A stretch of DNA of 64,000 nucleotides from JAICYJ01 sp963766445 (GTDB lineage Bacteria > Actinomycetota > Thermoleophilia > Gaiellales > JAICJC01): the NCBI GenBank assembly GCA_963766445.1, contig CAVXZW010000029.1:124001-188000 (forward strand), in the 5' to 3' direction. Position 1 is the first letter of the stretch, and each line of letters begins with the position of its first letter. Both the position numbers and the translations under genes were made by a program. Positions 1 to 9,334 of the stretch are shown here, one piece after another. The notes beneath the pieces are model-generated. The model searched no databases, was not told where the DNA came from, and worked only from the letters and a program-made list of their open reading frames with translations.

Positions 1-1321
1 GGGTGCGCGGCCATCGAATCGCCGATCGTCTCGATCGTTGCCTCGGCAGACAGCCCCACCACGCCCGCGTTGACCAGCTCAGTGGCCTGCGGGCCGACGA
101 CCACGAGGCCCAGCAGCTCGCCGTAGCGGTTCTCGTGGATGGTCTTCACCCATCCGGTCTTCTCGGCGTACATCTGGGCGCGGGCGTTGGCCGAGAACGG
201 CATCCGCCCGACGGAGACCTCGTCGCCGTGCTGCTCGCGCGCCTGGGCCTCGGTCAGCCCCACGCCCGCCACCTCCGGGTCGGTGTAGATGCAGCGCGGG
301 ACGGCGGTGTAGTCGATCTCCGCCTCATGGCCGGTGGCGTTCTCGGCCGCCACCTCGCCCTCGCGGAACGACGTGTGGGCCAGCTGAAAGCGGCCGGCCA
401 CGTCGCCGGCGGCGAACATGTGCGGCACGTTCGTGCGCATCGCCAGGTCGGTCTCGATGCCCTTGCGGGGGTCGAAGGCCGACGCCGGCCTGCTCGAGGC
501 CGATGTTGGCAACGTTCGGCCCGCGACCGGTGGCGACCAGCACCAGGTCGGCGGCCACCTGGCCGGCCGTGCCGTCGGAGGACTCGAAGTGCAGGACGGC
601 CTCGTCTCCGTGCTCGATGCGGGTCGCACGTGCGCCCAGGTGCATGGTGATGCCACGCTTCTTGAAGGCCCGGCTGAGCTCCTTGGCTGCGTCGGCATCC
701 TCGGCCGGGATCAGGCTGTCCAGCATCTCGACGATCGTGACCTCGCTGCCGAAGTGCTGCAGGATCGAGGCGAACTCGACGCCGATCACGCCGCCGCCCA
801 GGATCGCGGCCCGGGCCGGCACCTGCTCGACCTCGAGCAACCTGGTCGAGTCGACGCAGAGCGGCCCGTCGATGCCGTCCACCGGCGGGCTCAGCGCGTG
901 CGAGCCGGTCGCGATGATGGCCTGCTTGAACGAGACGTCCTCCCCACCCTCGACCGCGATCGTGTTCGCGTCCTTGAAGCTGCCGCGGCCGGTGACGACC
1001 TCGATGCCGTTTGCCTTGACGACGCCGGTGATGCCGTTGACGAGGCCGCCGACGATCGTCTCCTTGTTCTTCTGGGTGGTCGCGAAATCGAGCTCGACGC
1101 CCGACACGTTGACGCCCAGCTGCGCGAACGTGCTGGCTCGCGTCCTTCAAGGCGTGCGCGGTCTGCACCCAGGTCTTGGTCGGGATGCAGCCGACGGTGA
1201 TGCAGGTGCCGCCGACCCGCGCCTGCTCGATCATGACCACCTGCGCGCCCAGCTGGGCAGCCCGGATGGCAGCGGGGTATCCGCCGGGGCCTCCGCCCAG
1301 GACGACAACATCACACTCCAT
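1..1321 (-). CDS. lpdA: Dihydrolipoyl dehydrogenase (E3), 3' end outside window
   Basis: FAD enzyme that reoxidises the dihydrolipoyl arms of 2-oxoacid dehydrogenase complexes and reduces NAD+. After the ATG at 1321 come an FAD-binding GGGPGG loop (residues 8-13), the redox disulfide motif GGTCITVGCIPTK (about 37-49) and a second dinucleotide loop LGGGVIG (about 174-180) for NAD. The frame leaves the window at the AHP of the C-terminal His-Pro catalytic dyad, so only the last part of the dimerisation domain is missing. The reading frame changes near 1133 and near 490; each is repaired by removing one duplicated C, so I treat both as sequencing indels. A purine-rich GAGGAGTGGAG precedes the start. 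It is transcribed away from pdhABC but most likely supplies E3 to that complex. Confidence 0.93.
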
Positions 1322-1361
1322 CGGGCTCCACTCCTCAATCGGTCGGTCGACGTGCGAGGGG

Positions 1362-1367
1362 ATCGTA
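1362..1367 (-). promoter_or_regulatory. -10 box of lpdA
   Basis: TACGAT on the minus strand, about 40 nt before the lpdA ATG. It fits the TANNNT -10 pattern seen across the window. Here there is a short leader with a Shine-Dalgarno-like GGAG. No clear -35 box is visible. Confidence 0.4.
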
Positions 1368-1427
1368 TCTCAGGCGAAGGGGACTGCCCGCGGACACCGT
1401 ATGGCGTGCTACGCCCGTGCAACGACA

Positions 1428-1591
1428 GGTCACGATCCGGCGCCGGTGTGCCGGCAACCCGGGGTCGGTGTTTGACACCGGTAAGGCGCTGTTTCGCTCA
1501 ACCACGCGGTATCGCTGTCACGCGGCGTCGCAACGACTGTCCGGCTGGCGTCACGAAACGCCACGGCCGCGCGAGCGGTGTTTGACACCTC
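1428..1591 (+). repeat. Dispersed intergenic repeat, copy A (about 165 bp)
   Basis: Fills most of the gap between lpdA and the lipoyl-hydrolase gene. It shares three blocks with the reverse complement of 18074-18238: GGTCACGATCCGG (1428-1440), TTTCGCTCAACC (1492-1503) and GAGCGGTGTTTGACACCTC (1573-1591). Spacing between the blocks is 64 and 81 nt here against 65 and 81 nt in copy B. A second GGTGTTTGACACC half-palindrome lies at about 1478. No open frame, transposase or obvious terminal inverted repeat is present. The regularity points to a mobile or structured dispersed element, not chance. Confidence 0.7.
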
Positions 1592-1612
1592 CCGCCCCGG
1601 CCGGTGGAGGCC

Positions 1613-2652
1613 TCAGGCCTCGTCGCCGGCCAGCCACGACCGCAGCAGCGCCGCCGTCTCGTCGAACGCGTCCCAGTAGACCATGTGCCCGGCCTCGAGG
1701 CCCTGCACGGTCAGCCGGTCGCCGAGGTCGCGCTCGAGCGCGTCCACCAGCGCCGGCCCGACCATGCCGTCGTGCAGTGCCGGCACCAGCAGCAGCTCGC
1801 CGCCGAACCCGTCCAGCGCCGCGGGCGGCCGCGCCATCTCGCTCCAGGCCGTGACCACCGTCGAACGGCAGTAGCGCAGGCGATAACGCCCGTCCTCGCC
1901 GCGCTCGAGCGCCTCATCCAGGTCGGCCTCCACGAACGGCAGCGCCTGCGGCGGCCGCCCCTCGGCCCGCGCCGCCCGGCGCCTCCGCCTCGCTGGCCCA
2001 GCCCTCGTCGAGCCGCGTCTCCTCGGCCGCCTCCAGCATGTCCTGGCCGCTCTGCGCGATCGCCGGGTCGAGCAGCACCACCTTGCCCACCCGCTCCGGC
2101 GCCGTCGCCGCCAGGTGCGTCGCGAGCAGCCCGCCGAAGCTGTGCCCGACCACGTCGCAGCGCTCGACGCCCTCCGCGTCCATCGTCTCCAGGAGGTCGG
2201 CGACGTGCTGCTCCGCCGTCCAGGGAGCACGCCAGTCGGACTGCCCATGCCCGCGCAGGTCGAGCGCCAGCCAGCGCCGCTCCGGCAGCCCTCGCTCGGC
2301 CAGCGCCCGGTAGCGGCGCGCCGTGCCCGGTGACGCCATGCACCGCCAGCAACGGCGCGCCGTCCGCGGCGCCGAACCGGTGCACGTTCAGGCGGGCGAT
2401 GGAGGCTCCTCGCCCTGCTCGCCGATCCACGCCAGCACCGCGCCCACCTGGTACTCGCCTCCCTCCGACGCGTCGATCCGCAGCACCACGCCGTCGGCCT
2501 CCGCCTCGACCTCCTGCGTCACCTTGTCGGTGTCCAGCTCGTACAGCGGCTGGCCGCGCGTGCACCGCGCCGCCCGCCGGCACCAGAAACTGGATCAGGA
2601 TGGCGGAGCGCATCTCTTCGCCCAGCCGGGGAACGGTGACGGGAACGGCCAT
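1613..2652 (-). CDS. Lipoyl domain fused to alpha/beta-hydrolase (AcoC-like), frameshifted
   Basis: The first part is a lipoyl carrier domain starting MAVPVTVPRLGEEM, with the lipoylation site ELDTDKV at about residue 44. The rest is an alpha/beta hydrolase with nucleophile elbow VGHSFGG, acid region ALHDGM and catalytic histidine in EAGHMVYW. This layout matches AcoC-type acyltransferases of acetoin dehydrogenase complexes. The frame changes near 2575, 2400, 2330 and 1985, more than in any neighbour. Either the sequence is poor here, or the lipoyl domain (which meets a TGA near 2400) and the hydrolase are separate proteins. It is divergent from pdhA and beside lpdA, so it probably works with this 2-oxoacid dehydrogenase set; the substrate is unknown. 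Confidence 0.65.
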
Positions 2653-2700
2653 AACGGCGGTGAGTCTTAAGCCATCACGCCGGTGACCTCATCTACCCGC

Positions 2701-2706
2701 TAGTGT
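2701..2706 (+). promoter_or_regulatory. -10 box of pdhA (leaderless)
   Basis: TAGTGT with an 8-nt spacer to the pdhA ATG at 2715 and no Shine-Dalgarno site. Transcription would begin at or next to the start codon. Confidence 0.5.
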
Positions 2707-2714
2707 TTTGTCCG

Positions 2715-3793
2715 ATGGCAAAGGCCGCGGAGACCCCGCCCGACACCCTGCTCGACAAGGACACCGCGCTGCGGCTGTTTCGCATGATGGCGCTGATCCG
2801 CCGCTTCGAGGAGCGCACCGAGGAGCAGTACACCCGCGCCCGCATCGGCGGCTACTGCCACCTCGCCATCGGCGAGGAGGCCGTCCACGGTCGGCGCCAT
2901 CGACGCGCTCGAGCCGGGCGACTGCCTCTACGCCAGCTACCGCGACCACGGCACCGCCCTGGCCGTGGGCAGCGAGCCCGTCGCCGTGATGGCCGAGCTG
3001 TTCGGCAAGGAGACCGGCGTCGCCCACGGCCGCGGCGGCTCCATGCACCTGATGGACGTGCAGCGCCGCTTCTTCGGCGGCTGGGGCATCGTCGGCGCAC
3101 ACCTGCCGATCGCCACCGGCACCGCCCTCGCCCTCTCCTACCGCGACCTGCCAAACGCCGTGCTCTGCCAGTTCGGCGACGGCGCCGTCGAGACCGGGTC
3201 GTTCCACGAGGCGCTCAATCTGGCCGGCATCTGGGACCTCCCGATCGTCTTCCAGATCATCAACAACCAGTACGGCATGGGCACCTCGGTCGAGCAGTCC
3301 TCCGCCGAGCCCGACCTGTGGCGCCGCGCCGCGGCCTACCGCATGCACGGCGAGCGGATCGACGGCAACGACGTGCTGGCGGTCCGCGAGGCCACCGCCC
3401 GTCTGATGGCGGATCGCACGCCAGGAACGCCGCCCCGCCCTGCTGGAGACCATCACCTACCGCTTCCGCGGCCACAGCGTTGCCGATGCGGGCAAGGTCT
3501 ACCGCTCCGCCGAGGAGATCGACTCGTGGCGCAAGCGCGACCCGATCACCCGCTTCGGCCTGCTCTGCAGCGAGCGCGGCCTGCTCGAGCAGGACGAGAT
3601 CGACCAGGTCTGGACCGACGTCGCCGCCGAGGTCAAGTCCGCCATCGACGAGGCCCTGGGCGCCGCCTTCCCCGACCCCGACACCCTCTACGAGCACGTC
3701 TACGGTGACCCCGCCTGGCGCGAGCAGTTCGCCCGCATGCGCGCCGGGGCCCCGTTCGGCGAGCGCGGAGAGGAGCGCACGTGGCAGACCTGA
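2715..3793 (+). CDS. pdhA: Pyruvate dehydrogenase E1 component, alpha subunit
   Basis: Thiamine-diphosphate subunit that decarboxylates pyruvate and loads acetyl onto the E2 lipoyl arm. Visible family features are the N-terminal MMALIRRFEERTEEQY, YRDHGTALA, GRGGSMHL, the ThDP/Mg motif GDGAVETGSFHEALN...NNQYGM, and the phosphorylation-loop-like YRFRGHSVADAGKVYRS near residue 250. About 359 residues is normal for the family. ATG 2715 is chosen because it follows a leaderless -10 box and gives the usual N-terminus. The frame shifts near 2888 (one extra G after GTCCAC) and near 3422. The last codons ACG TGG CAG ACC TGA overlap the pdhB start by 13 nt, so the two are translationally coupled. Confidence 0.92.
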
Positions 3794-4773
3794 CCTACCG
3801 CGAGGCGCTGCGCCGGGCACTCGACGACGAGCTCGCCCGCGATCCCGACGTGTTCCTGATGGGCGAGGAGATCGGCCGCTTCGAGGGCAGCTACAAGGTC
3901 ACCGCCGGGCTCTGGCAGAAGTACGGTCCCGAGCGCGTGCGAGAGACCCCGATCTCGGAGGAGGGCTTCATCGGGGCCGGCATCGGCGCCGCCATGATGG
4001 GCCTGCGCCCCGTGGTCGAGATCATGACCATCAACTTCATCCTGGTGGCCATGGACCAGGTCATCAACCACGCCGCCAAGATCCGGTACATGTTCGGCGG
4101 CGCCGTGGGCGTGCCGATGGTGATCCGCACACCCGGCGGGGCCGGCGCCCAGCTCACAGCCCAGCACTCGCAGAGCCTGGAGGCCTGGTTCGCGGGCTGC
4201 CCCGGCATGAAGGTGGTGGCGCCCGCCTCCGTGGCCGACGCCTACGGTATGTTGAAGACGGCGATCCGCGACGATGACCCGGTGCTATTCGTCGAGAACC
4301 TGGTCATGTACAACGTCACCGGCACCATGCCCGACGATCCCGACTACACCGTTCCGCTGGGACGCGCCGCCGTCGTCCGCGAGGGACGCGACCTGACCCT
4401 GGTGGCCCACTCCTACACCGTGCAGCGGGCGCTGCGGGTGGCCGACACCATGTCCCGCGACGGCATCGAGATCGAGGTGGTCGACCTCCGCTCCCTGCGC
4501 CCGCTGGACGCCGAGACGGTTGCCGACTCGGTGCGCAAGACCAGCCGCGCGCTGATCGCCGAGGAGGGCTGGTCGACCTACGGCGTCGGCGCCGAGCTGG
4601 CCGCCCGCATCCACCGGCTCTGCTTCGACGACCTCGACGCCCCGGTCGAGCGCGTCGGTGGCGCCGAGGTGCCGATGCCCTACTCCAAGCCGCTGGAGCT
4701 CGCCGCGCTGCCGCTCGAGAGCAAGATCGAGGCCGCCGCGCGTGGCCTGCTGGCCGAGAGCGGGATCGCATGA
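3781..4773 (+). CDS. pdhB: Pyruvate dehydrogenase E1 component, beta subunit
   Basis: Transketolase-like beta subunit that completes the ThDP site with the alpha subunit. The 330-residue frame is intact. Typical motifs are LMGEEIGRFEGSYKVT, ETPISEEGFIGAGIGAAMMG, the K+/pyrimidine-loop region around GGAGAQLTAQHSQSLEAWF, and the C-terminal transketolase domain with RSLRPLD and EEGWSTYGVGAELAARI. The GTG start at 3781 overlaps the end of pdhA by 13 nt. It is followed 19 nt later by the E2 gene, so the three form one operon. Confidence 0.95.
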   Translation: MADLTYREALRRALDDELARDPDVFLMGEEIGRFEGSYKVTAGLWQKYGPERVRETPISEEGFIGAGIGAAMMGLRPVVEIMTINFILVAMDQVINHAAKIRYMFGGAVGVPMVIRTPGGAGAQLTAQHSQSLEAWFAGCPGMKVVAPASVADAYGMLKTAIRDDDPVLFVENLVMYNVTGTMPDDPDYTVPLGRAAVVREGRDLTLVAHSYTVQRALRVADTMSRDGIEIEVVDLRSLRPLDAETVADSVRKTSRALIAEEGWSTYGVGAELAARIHRLCFDDLDAPVERVGGAEVPMPYSKPLELAALPLESKIEAAARGLLAESGIA

Positions 4774-4792
4774 GCAGCCACAGGAAGGATCC

Positions 4793-6076
4793 ATGTCCGA
4801 AGAACTGGTGATGCCGCGGCTCTCCGACACGATGGAGGAGGGCACCATCGGCCGCTGGCTGGTGCACGAGGGCGACGCGTTCGCCGCGGGTGACGTGCTG
4901 GCCGAGATCGAGACCGACAAGGCCACCATGGAGTTCCAGGCGTACGACGCCGGCACCGTGCTGCGGATCCTGGTCGGCGACGGCGAGACGGTCGCCCTGG
5001 GCGCACCGATCGCGATCGTGGGCGCCGAGGGCGAGACCGCCGACGAGGCCGCGTCGGCCGGGAACGGCGCCACCACGCCGCCACCACAGGAGGAAGCGGC
5101 TGCCGAGCCGGAGCCGAAGGCGCCGCCCGCCCGCAGGCCGTCGAAGTCGTCGTCGAAGGCAAAGGCCGCGGCCGGCAACGGGTCCCGCGCCACGGCCGCG
5201 CTGCGCGTCTCGCCGATCGCCCGTCGCATGGCCGACGAGGCCGGCATCGACCTGGCCGCCATGGCCGGCCGCGGCAGCGGCCCCGAGGGCCGCGTCGTCA
5301 AGGCCGACGTGGAGCGTCTGATCTCGAGCGGCGAGCTGACCCGGCCGGCCGCAGCCGACGCGCCCCCAGCCACCCAGAGCGCCCCGGCCGAGGGCGAGAG
5401 CCGCGAGCTGACGCCGATGCTGAAGGCCGTGGCGACGCGCATGGCCCAGTCCAAGCAGACCGTCCCCCACTTCTACGTCGAGTCCGAGATCGACATGACC
5501 CGCGCCATGCAGCTGCGGGCCGAGCTCAACAGCGGCCTTGCCGACTCCGGCGACAAGATCAGCGTCAACGACCTGATCGTGCGCGCCTCGGCCCTGGCCC
5601 TGATCCAGCACCCCCAGGCGCACCGCTCCTACGTGGACGGTAAGCACGTCTACCACGCGCACGCCAACATCGGCATCGCGGTGGCGCTCGACGACGGCCT
5701 GATCGTGCCGGTGCTGAACGAGGCAGACACCAAGCCGGTGCGCGAGATCAGCCGCGAGACGCGCGACCTGGCCGGCCGCGCCCGGGCCGGCAAGCTCAGG
5801 CAGCGCGAGATCGAGGGCGCCACCTTCTCCGTCTCCAACCTGGGCATGTTCGACGTCGCCAACTTCGAGGCGATCATCAACCCGCCCGAGTCCGCGATCA
5901 TCGCGGTCGGCGCCACCGTCGATCGCCCGGTGGTCGTGGACGGAGAGATCGTCGTGCGCAAGATCATGCGCGTGACGCTGTCCTGTGACCACCGCGCCTG
6001 CTCGGGAGCGGACGGCGCCAAGCTGCTGCTGACGATCAAGCAGCTGCTGCAGTCTCCGTCTCTGCTGCTGGTCTAA
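4793..6076 (+). CDS. pdhC: Dihydrolipoamide acetyltransferase (E2)
   Basis: E2 core of the complex, 427 residues. One N-terminal lipoyl domain has its lysine in ETDKATMEF at about residue 42. An Ala/Pro/Lys-rich linker (about 85-130) is followed by a peripheral subunit-binding domain starting RVSPIARRMADEAGI, then the trimeric catalytic domain from about residue 200. The catalytic histidine lies in SCDHRACSGADG. The usual HxxxDG is HRACSG here, with Ser in place of the common Asp; chloroplast-type E2 proteins also lack that Asp. SD AGGAAGGA precedes ATG 4793. The frame is intact. Confidence 0.93.
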   Translation: MSEELVMPRLSDTMEEGTIGRWLVHEGDAFAAGDVLAEIETDKATMEFQAYDAGTVLRILVGDGETVALGAPIAIVGAEGETADEAASAGNGATTPPPQEEAAAEPEPKAPPARRPSKSSSKAKAAAGNGSRATAALRVSPIARRMADEAGIDLAAMAGRGSGPEGRVVKADVERLISSGELTRPAAADAPPATQSAPAEGESRELTPMLKAVATRMAQSKQTVPHFYVESEIDMTRAMQLRAELNSGLADSGDKISVNDLIVRASALALIQHPQAHRSYVDGKHVYHAHANIGIAVALDDGLIVPVLNEADTKPVREISRETRDLAGRARAGKLRQREIEGATFSVSNLGMFDVANFEAIINPPESAIIAVGATVDRPVVVDGEIVVRKIMRVTLSCDHRACSGADGAKLLLTIKQLLQSPSLLLV

Positions 6077-6090
6077 CCGGGCCAGGCAAG

Positions 6091-6096
6091 TACACT
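6091..6096 (+). promoter_or_regulatory. -10 box of CBS-pair gene (leaderless)
   Basis: TACACT with a 6-nt spacer to ATG 6103, lying between the E2 stop and the next gene. No Shine-Dalgarno site is present. Confidence 0.5.
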
Positions 6097-6102
6097 GAAA
6101 CC

Positions 6103-6564
6103 ATGCAGCTGACCGACGTCATGAGCACCTCACTGGTGGCCGTCACCCCGGAGACGCGGGTCGGCGATGCCGCCCGACGCATGGTCGAGCACGACGTCGG
6201 GGCCGCGATCGTGCTGGCCGACGGCGACGACCTGGTCGGGGTGATCACGGAGCGCGACCTGCTGCGATGCGTCAGCGAAGGCATCGACCCCTCGGTACCG
6301 GTGTCCGATCGCATGACCCGCCACGTGCTGACCGCCTCGCCGCAGACCGAGCTGGCCGAGGCGATGGCGCTGATGGTGGACGGGCACTTCCGCCACCTGC
6401 CGGTCGTGAACGACGAGGGCCACGTGATCGGCCTGGCCTCGATGCGTGACCTGATGGCCTACACGTCGCTGCGCCTGCGCCACGGCAGCATGGGCAGCGA
6501 CGACGACCTCGACCCGGCCGAGGTGATCGCGACCATCCACCGCATGAGGACCGGCGCGGCGTAG
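6103..6564 (+). CDS. CBS-domain pair protein
   Basis: A 153-residue stand-alone Bateman module. The first CBS motif spans about residues 1-60 (LTDVMSTSLVAVTPE, then GVITERDLLRCV) and the second about 66-125 (DRMTRHVLTASPQTEL, then HLPVVNDEGHVIGLAS). Such proteins bind adenine nucleotides or SAM and usually signal energy state, but the partner cannot be read from the sequence. It lies 26 nt after the E2 gene with its own leaderless -10 box, so it may be transcribed alone or by read-through from pdhABC. The frame is intact. Confidence 0.88.
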   Translation: MQLTDVMSTSLVAVTPETRVGDAARRMVEHDVGAAIVLADGDDLVGVITERDLLRCVSEGIDPSVPVSDRMTRHVLTASPQTELAEAMALMVDGHFRHLPVVNDEGHVIGLASMRDLMAYTSLRLRHGSMGSDDDLDPAEVIATIHRMRTGAA

Positions 6565-6571
6565 CTCGAAG

Positions 6572-7781
6572 CTACAGCTGCCAGGCGCCGCCGCGCAGCA
6601 CCGGCACGCGGTCGCCGCCGCCCGTGACGCCGGTGACGTCCACGTCGTCGTCGCCGATCATGAAGTCGATGTGGATCTGGCTGGCGTTGATCCGCTCCAC
6701 GTCGTCGCCCGATACGCAGTAGTCGAAGCCCTGGCCGAGCGCGATGTGGCAGGCCGCGTTCTCGTCCAGCAGCGTCTCGTAGAACACGGTGCCGAGCTGG
6801 CCGATCCGGCTCTCGCCGTCGACCAGCGCCACCTCCCCCAGCCGCACGCCGCCGTCGTCGATGGCGGTGCGGGCGCGTAGCACCTCGGCGCCCTGGTCGG
6901 CGTCGATCGCGACCGCACGGCCGCCCTCGAACCGCACCCGCAACCCGGTCAGCACCGTGCCGCCCACGTCCAGCGGCCGGGTCGCGCGCACCTCGCCGTT
7001 GACCCGCGTCGGGTCGGGCGTCGTGAACGCCTCCTCGGAGGGCACGTTCGGCCGGTGCGGGATGCCGTCCGCCGTCTCCGACCCGCCGGATATGAACCGC
7101 GAGCTGGGCAGCAGGCCGACTTCGAGATCGGTGCCGGGCCCCTGGAAGTGCAGCGCGTCGAAACGGTGGTCGTTGATGCGGCCGGCCGTCGCGACCATGT
7201 CGCGCCATGCGCTGCTCCCACGACGCGACCGGGTCCTCCTCGTCCAGCCGGCAGACGCGCTCGACCTCCGACCAGAGCAGCTCCAGCGCCGCATCCGGCT
7301 CCATGTCGGGATGCACGACCGCCGCCCAGACCGGCGACGGGCTGGGCCCGACCGTCCAGTTCACCAGCTGCTCGCTGACCGCCTTCAGCCACTCCGTGTT
7401 GACCGGCGAGTTGTCTCGTCCCAGCCGATCCGGATCGAGGCCGGCCAGGATCGAGGGATCGGTGCCGCCCGACAGGCTGATGATCGCCCACTTCTCGGCC
7501 GCCGCCGCCCGGGCCTGCTCGTACGACCAGGTGGTGGCGTACCCGATCGAATCGTCGCCGCCGAACTCGATCCGCGCCCGCTTGAGGTGCAGGTCGAAGT
7601 AGTTGAGCTCCACGAATCTGGCGCCCGCCAGATAGCACTCGTTGGCCACGGCGCGCACCAGCTCGCGGTCATCGATGTCGCCACCCACCATCACCGTCTG
7701 GCCGGGCTGGACGTTCGCGCCGAACCCGACCAGCAGCCGCGCCAGCCTGCGCCGGCGCTCATCGATCGTCAGATCTGCCAT
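6572..7781 (-). CDS. M29-family aminopeptidase, second of a tandem pair
   Basis: Metallo-aminopeptidase of the AmpS/aminopeptidase T family (M29, two metal ions). Seen in order: an N-terminal region with LLVGFGANVQPGQTVMV, then EEAFTTPDP (metal-ligand glutamate region), DENAACHIALGQGF and SQIHIDFMIG (His and Asp ligands). About 402 residues is typical. The frame changes near 7205 between DEEDPVASWEQRM and WRDMVATAG. Start ATG 7781 overlaps the stop of the upstream paralogue by 13 nt, so the pair is co-translated. The two products are clearly paralogous along their whole length. Likely role: cytoplasmic release of N-terminal amino acids from peptides. Confidence 0.9.
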
Positions 7782-8978
7782 TCGCCGCCCCGCAACACCG
7801 GCACGCGGGTGCCGTCGTCGTTCACGCCGTCGACGTCGATCTCCGGGCTGCCGATCATGAAGTCGATGTGGATGGAGCTCGAGTTCACCTGCTCCTTGTC
7901 GCGCTCGTCCTTGACGAGGTACCCCAACCCGCTCCCGAGCGCGATGTGGCTGGCCGCGTTCTCGTCGATCAGGGTCGAGTAGAAGACCGTGTCCAGCGCA
8001 CCGATGCGGCCCTCGCCGTCGACCAGCGCCAGCTCGCCCAGCCGCGACGCGCCGTCGTCTCGCGACGCGCGGCCCCGCAGCACCTCGGCGCCGCCGTCGG
8101 CATCGATCGCCACCGCGCGGCCAGCCCTCGAACCGCACCGTCAGGCCCGTGACCAGCGTGCCCTCGATGTTCAGCGGCTTGGTCGAGCGCACGACGCCCT
8201 CGGTGCGGCGCGGGTCGGGCGTCGTGAACACCTCTTCGGTGGGCAGGTTGGGATGGTGCCAGATGCCGTCTGCGGTGGTGAACGTCGCACACGCCCACTC
8301 GGCGCTGGGCAGCAGGCCAACGGTCAGGTCGGTGCCGTCGCCGCTGAAGTGGATGGCCTCGAACCGGCGCTCGCCGAGCCGCTCGCTGATCTCGGTCAGC
8401 CGATCGAAGCGGGTCTGCCAGGCGGCCACCGGGTCGTCCTCGTCAAGCCGGCACACGCGCGCGATCTCCTGCGACAGCCGCTCGAACGCCTGGTCGACGG
8501 GCAGGTCGGGATGCACTCTCGCCGCCCACTCCGGCGTCGGGCAGGCGATGATGCACCAGTTGATCAGGCGCTCCATCACCAGCCGCAGATAGGCCTGCCG
8601 CACCGGCGACTGATCGGCTCCCAGGCGGACCGGGTCGAGTCCGTCGGTGGCGGCCGGGTCGAGCGCCGCCTCCAGGGAGATCACGGCCACCCGCTGCTCT
8701 CCCATCTGCTCCATGCGCTCAACGTGCCAGGGCGGCGCGTATCCGATCGCCTCGTCGCCGGCGTTCTCGATCTTGGCCCGGCGCACGAACGCGTCGGTGT
8801 AGGTGACGTCGACGTACCTGGCGCCGGCCCGATAGGCGGCTGCCGCCACGGCCCGCGCCAACGGTTCGCGCCCGAGCTCGGCGGTCACCATCACGATCTG
8901 ATCGGCCTGTACGTTGGCTCCGAAGCCAACGGCGAGCTCGGCCAGCCGCTCGGTCAACAGGTCGTCCACGGGCCGCAC
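7769..8978 (-). CDS. M29-family aminopeptidase, first of a tandem pair
   Basis: Same M29 family and architecture as the gene behind it: LAVGFGANVQADQIVMV near the N-terminus, TEEVFTTPDP around residue 245, DENAASHIALGSG and SSIHIDFMIG with metal ligands near the C-terminus. The frame changes near 8125. GTG 8978 is chosen over TTG 8987 and GTG 8969 by similarity of the N-terminus to the paralogue; all three are possible. The stop lies 13 nt inside the next gene. Head-to-tail paralogues suggest a recent duplication with possible division of substrate range. Confidence 0.9.
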
Positions 8979-8989
8979 TGTACACAAGC

Positions 8990-8995
8990 TAGGAT
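8990..8995 (+). promoter_or_regulatory. -10 box of gene at 9004 (leaderless)
   Basis: TAGGAT with an 8-nt spacer to ATG 9004. This supports that a real plus-strand gene starts here. Confidence 0.45.
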
Positions 8996-9003
8996 GGCCG
9001 CCA

Positions 9004-9334
9004 ATGCAACAGCTCGCCGAACAGTGGGATCAGATACTCGCCCGCCAGCCCGAGGATTGGTCGTCGATGAACATCGAGCTGGAGCTGCTCGATGCGAACC
9101 AGAGCGAGGAGTCGGCGCTCGTGTTGTCTCCGCTGAATCCCTGGCACGAGCGGGACTGGCGAAGCGGCATCTTCCGTTTCCGCGCCGCGCACACGTTCGG
9201 CTACGGCACGGCTGCACCGCTCTGCCGCAAGCGGCTGGCGACGCTCGACAGCGTCGGCGTCAAGGGCACGCTGCGGCTGCTGTCGCGGGTGGCCGACGTG
9301 CGCCCGGTCGGCACCCAGGGCACGACCGTGCTAG
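9004..9334 (+). CDS. Uncharacterised small protein
   Basis: I do not recognise the family. The open frame from ATG 9004 reads MQQLAEQWDQILARQPEDW and includes LSPLNPWHERDWRSGIFRFR and GVKGTLRLLSRVADVRPVG, a convincing soluble mixed alpha/beta composition for about 105 residues. In this frame it then runs on, antisense to pheT, to a stop at 10137. A CTAG at 9331-9334 serves as the pheT stop and would stop this gene one frame over, so I place the end there and suspect an indel just upstream. A leaderless -10 box precedes it. Function unknown. Confidence 0.6.

Noticed and set aside
503..1585. Long plus-strand open frame opposite lpdA
   Set aside because: Antisense mirror of GC-rich coding sequence, composition without domains, while lpdA motifs are clear on the other strand.
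1478..1591. TTTGACAC strings in repeat copy A as sigma-70 -35 boxes
   Set aside because: No -10 at proper spacing and the strings are part of GGTGTTTGACACC palindromes in the repeat.
3781..7781. Near-identical 13-nt overlaps at pdhA/pdhB and the two M29 genes (RTGGCAGAYCTGA)
   Set aside because: Striking, but both encode the common start MADLT on top of a WQx-stop end; most simply coincidence under compact coding.
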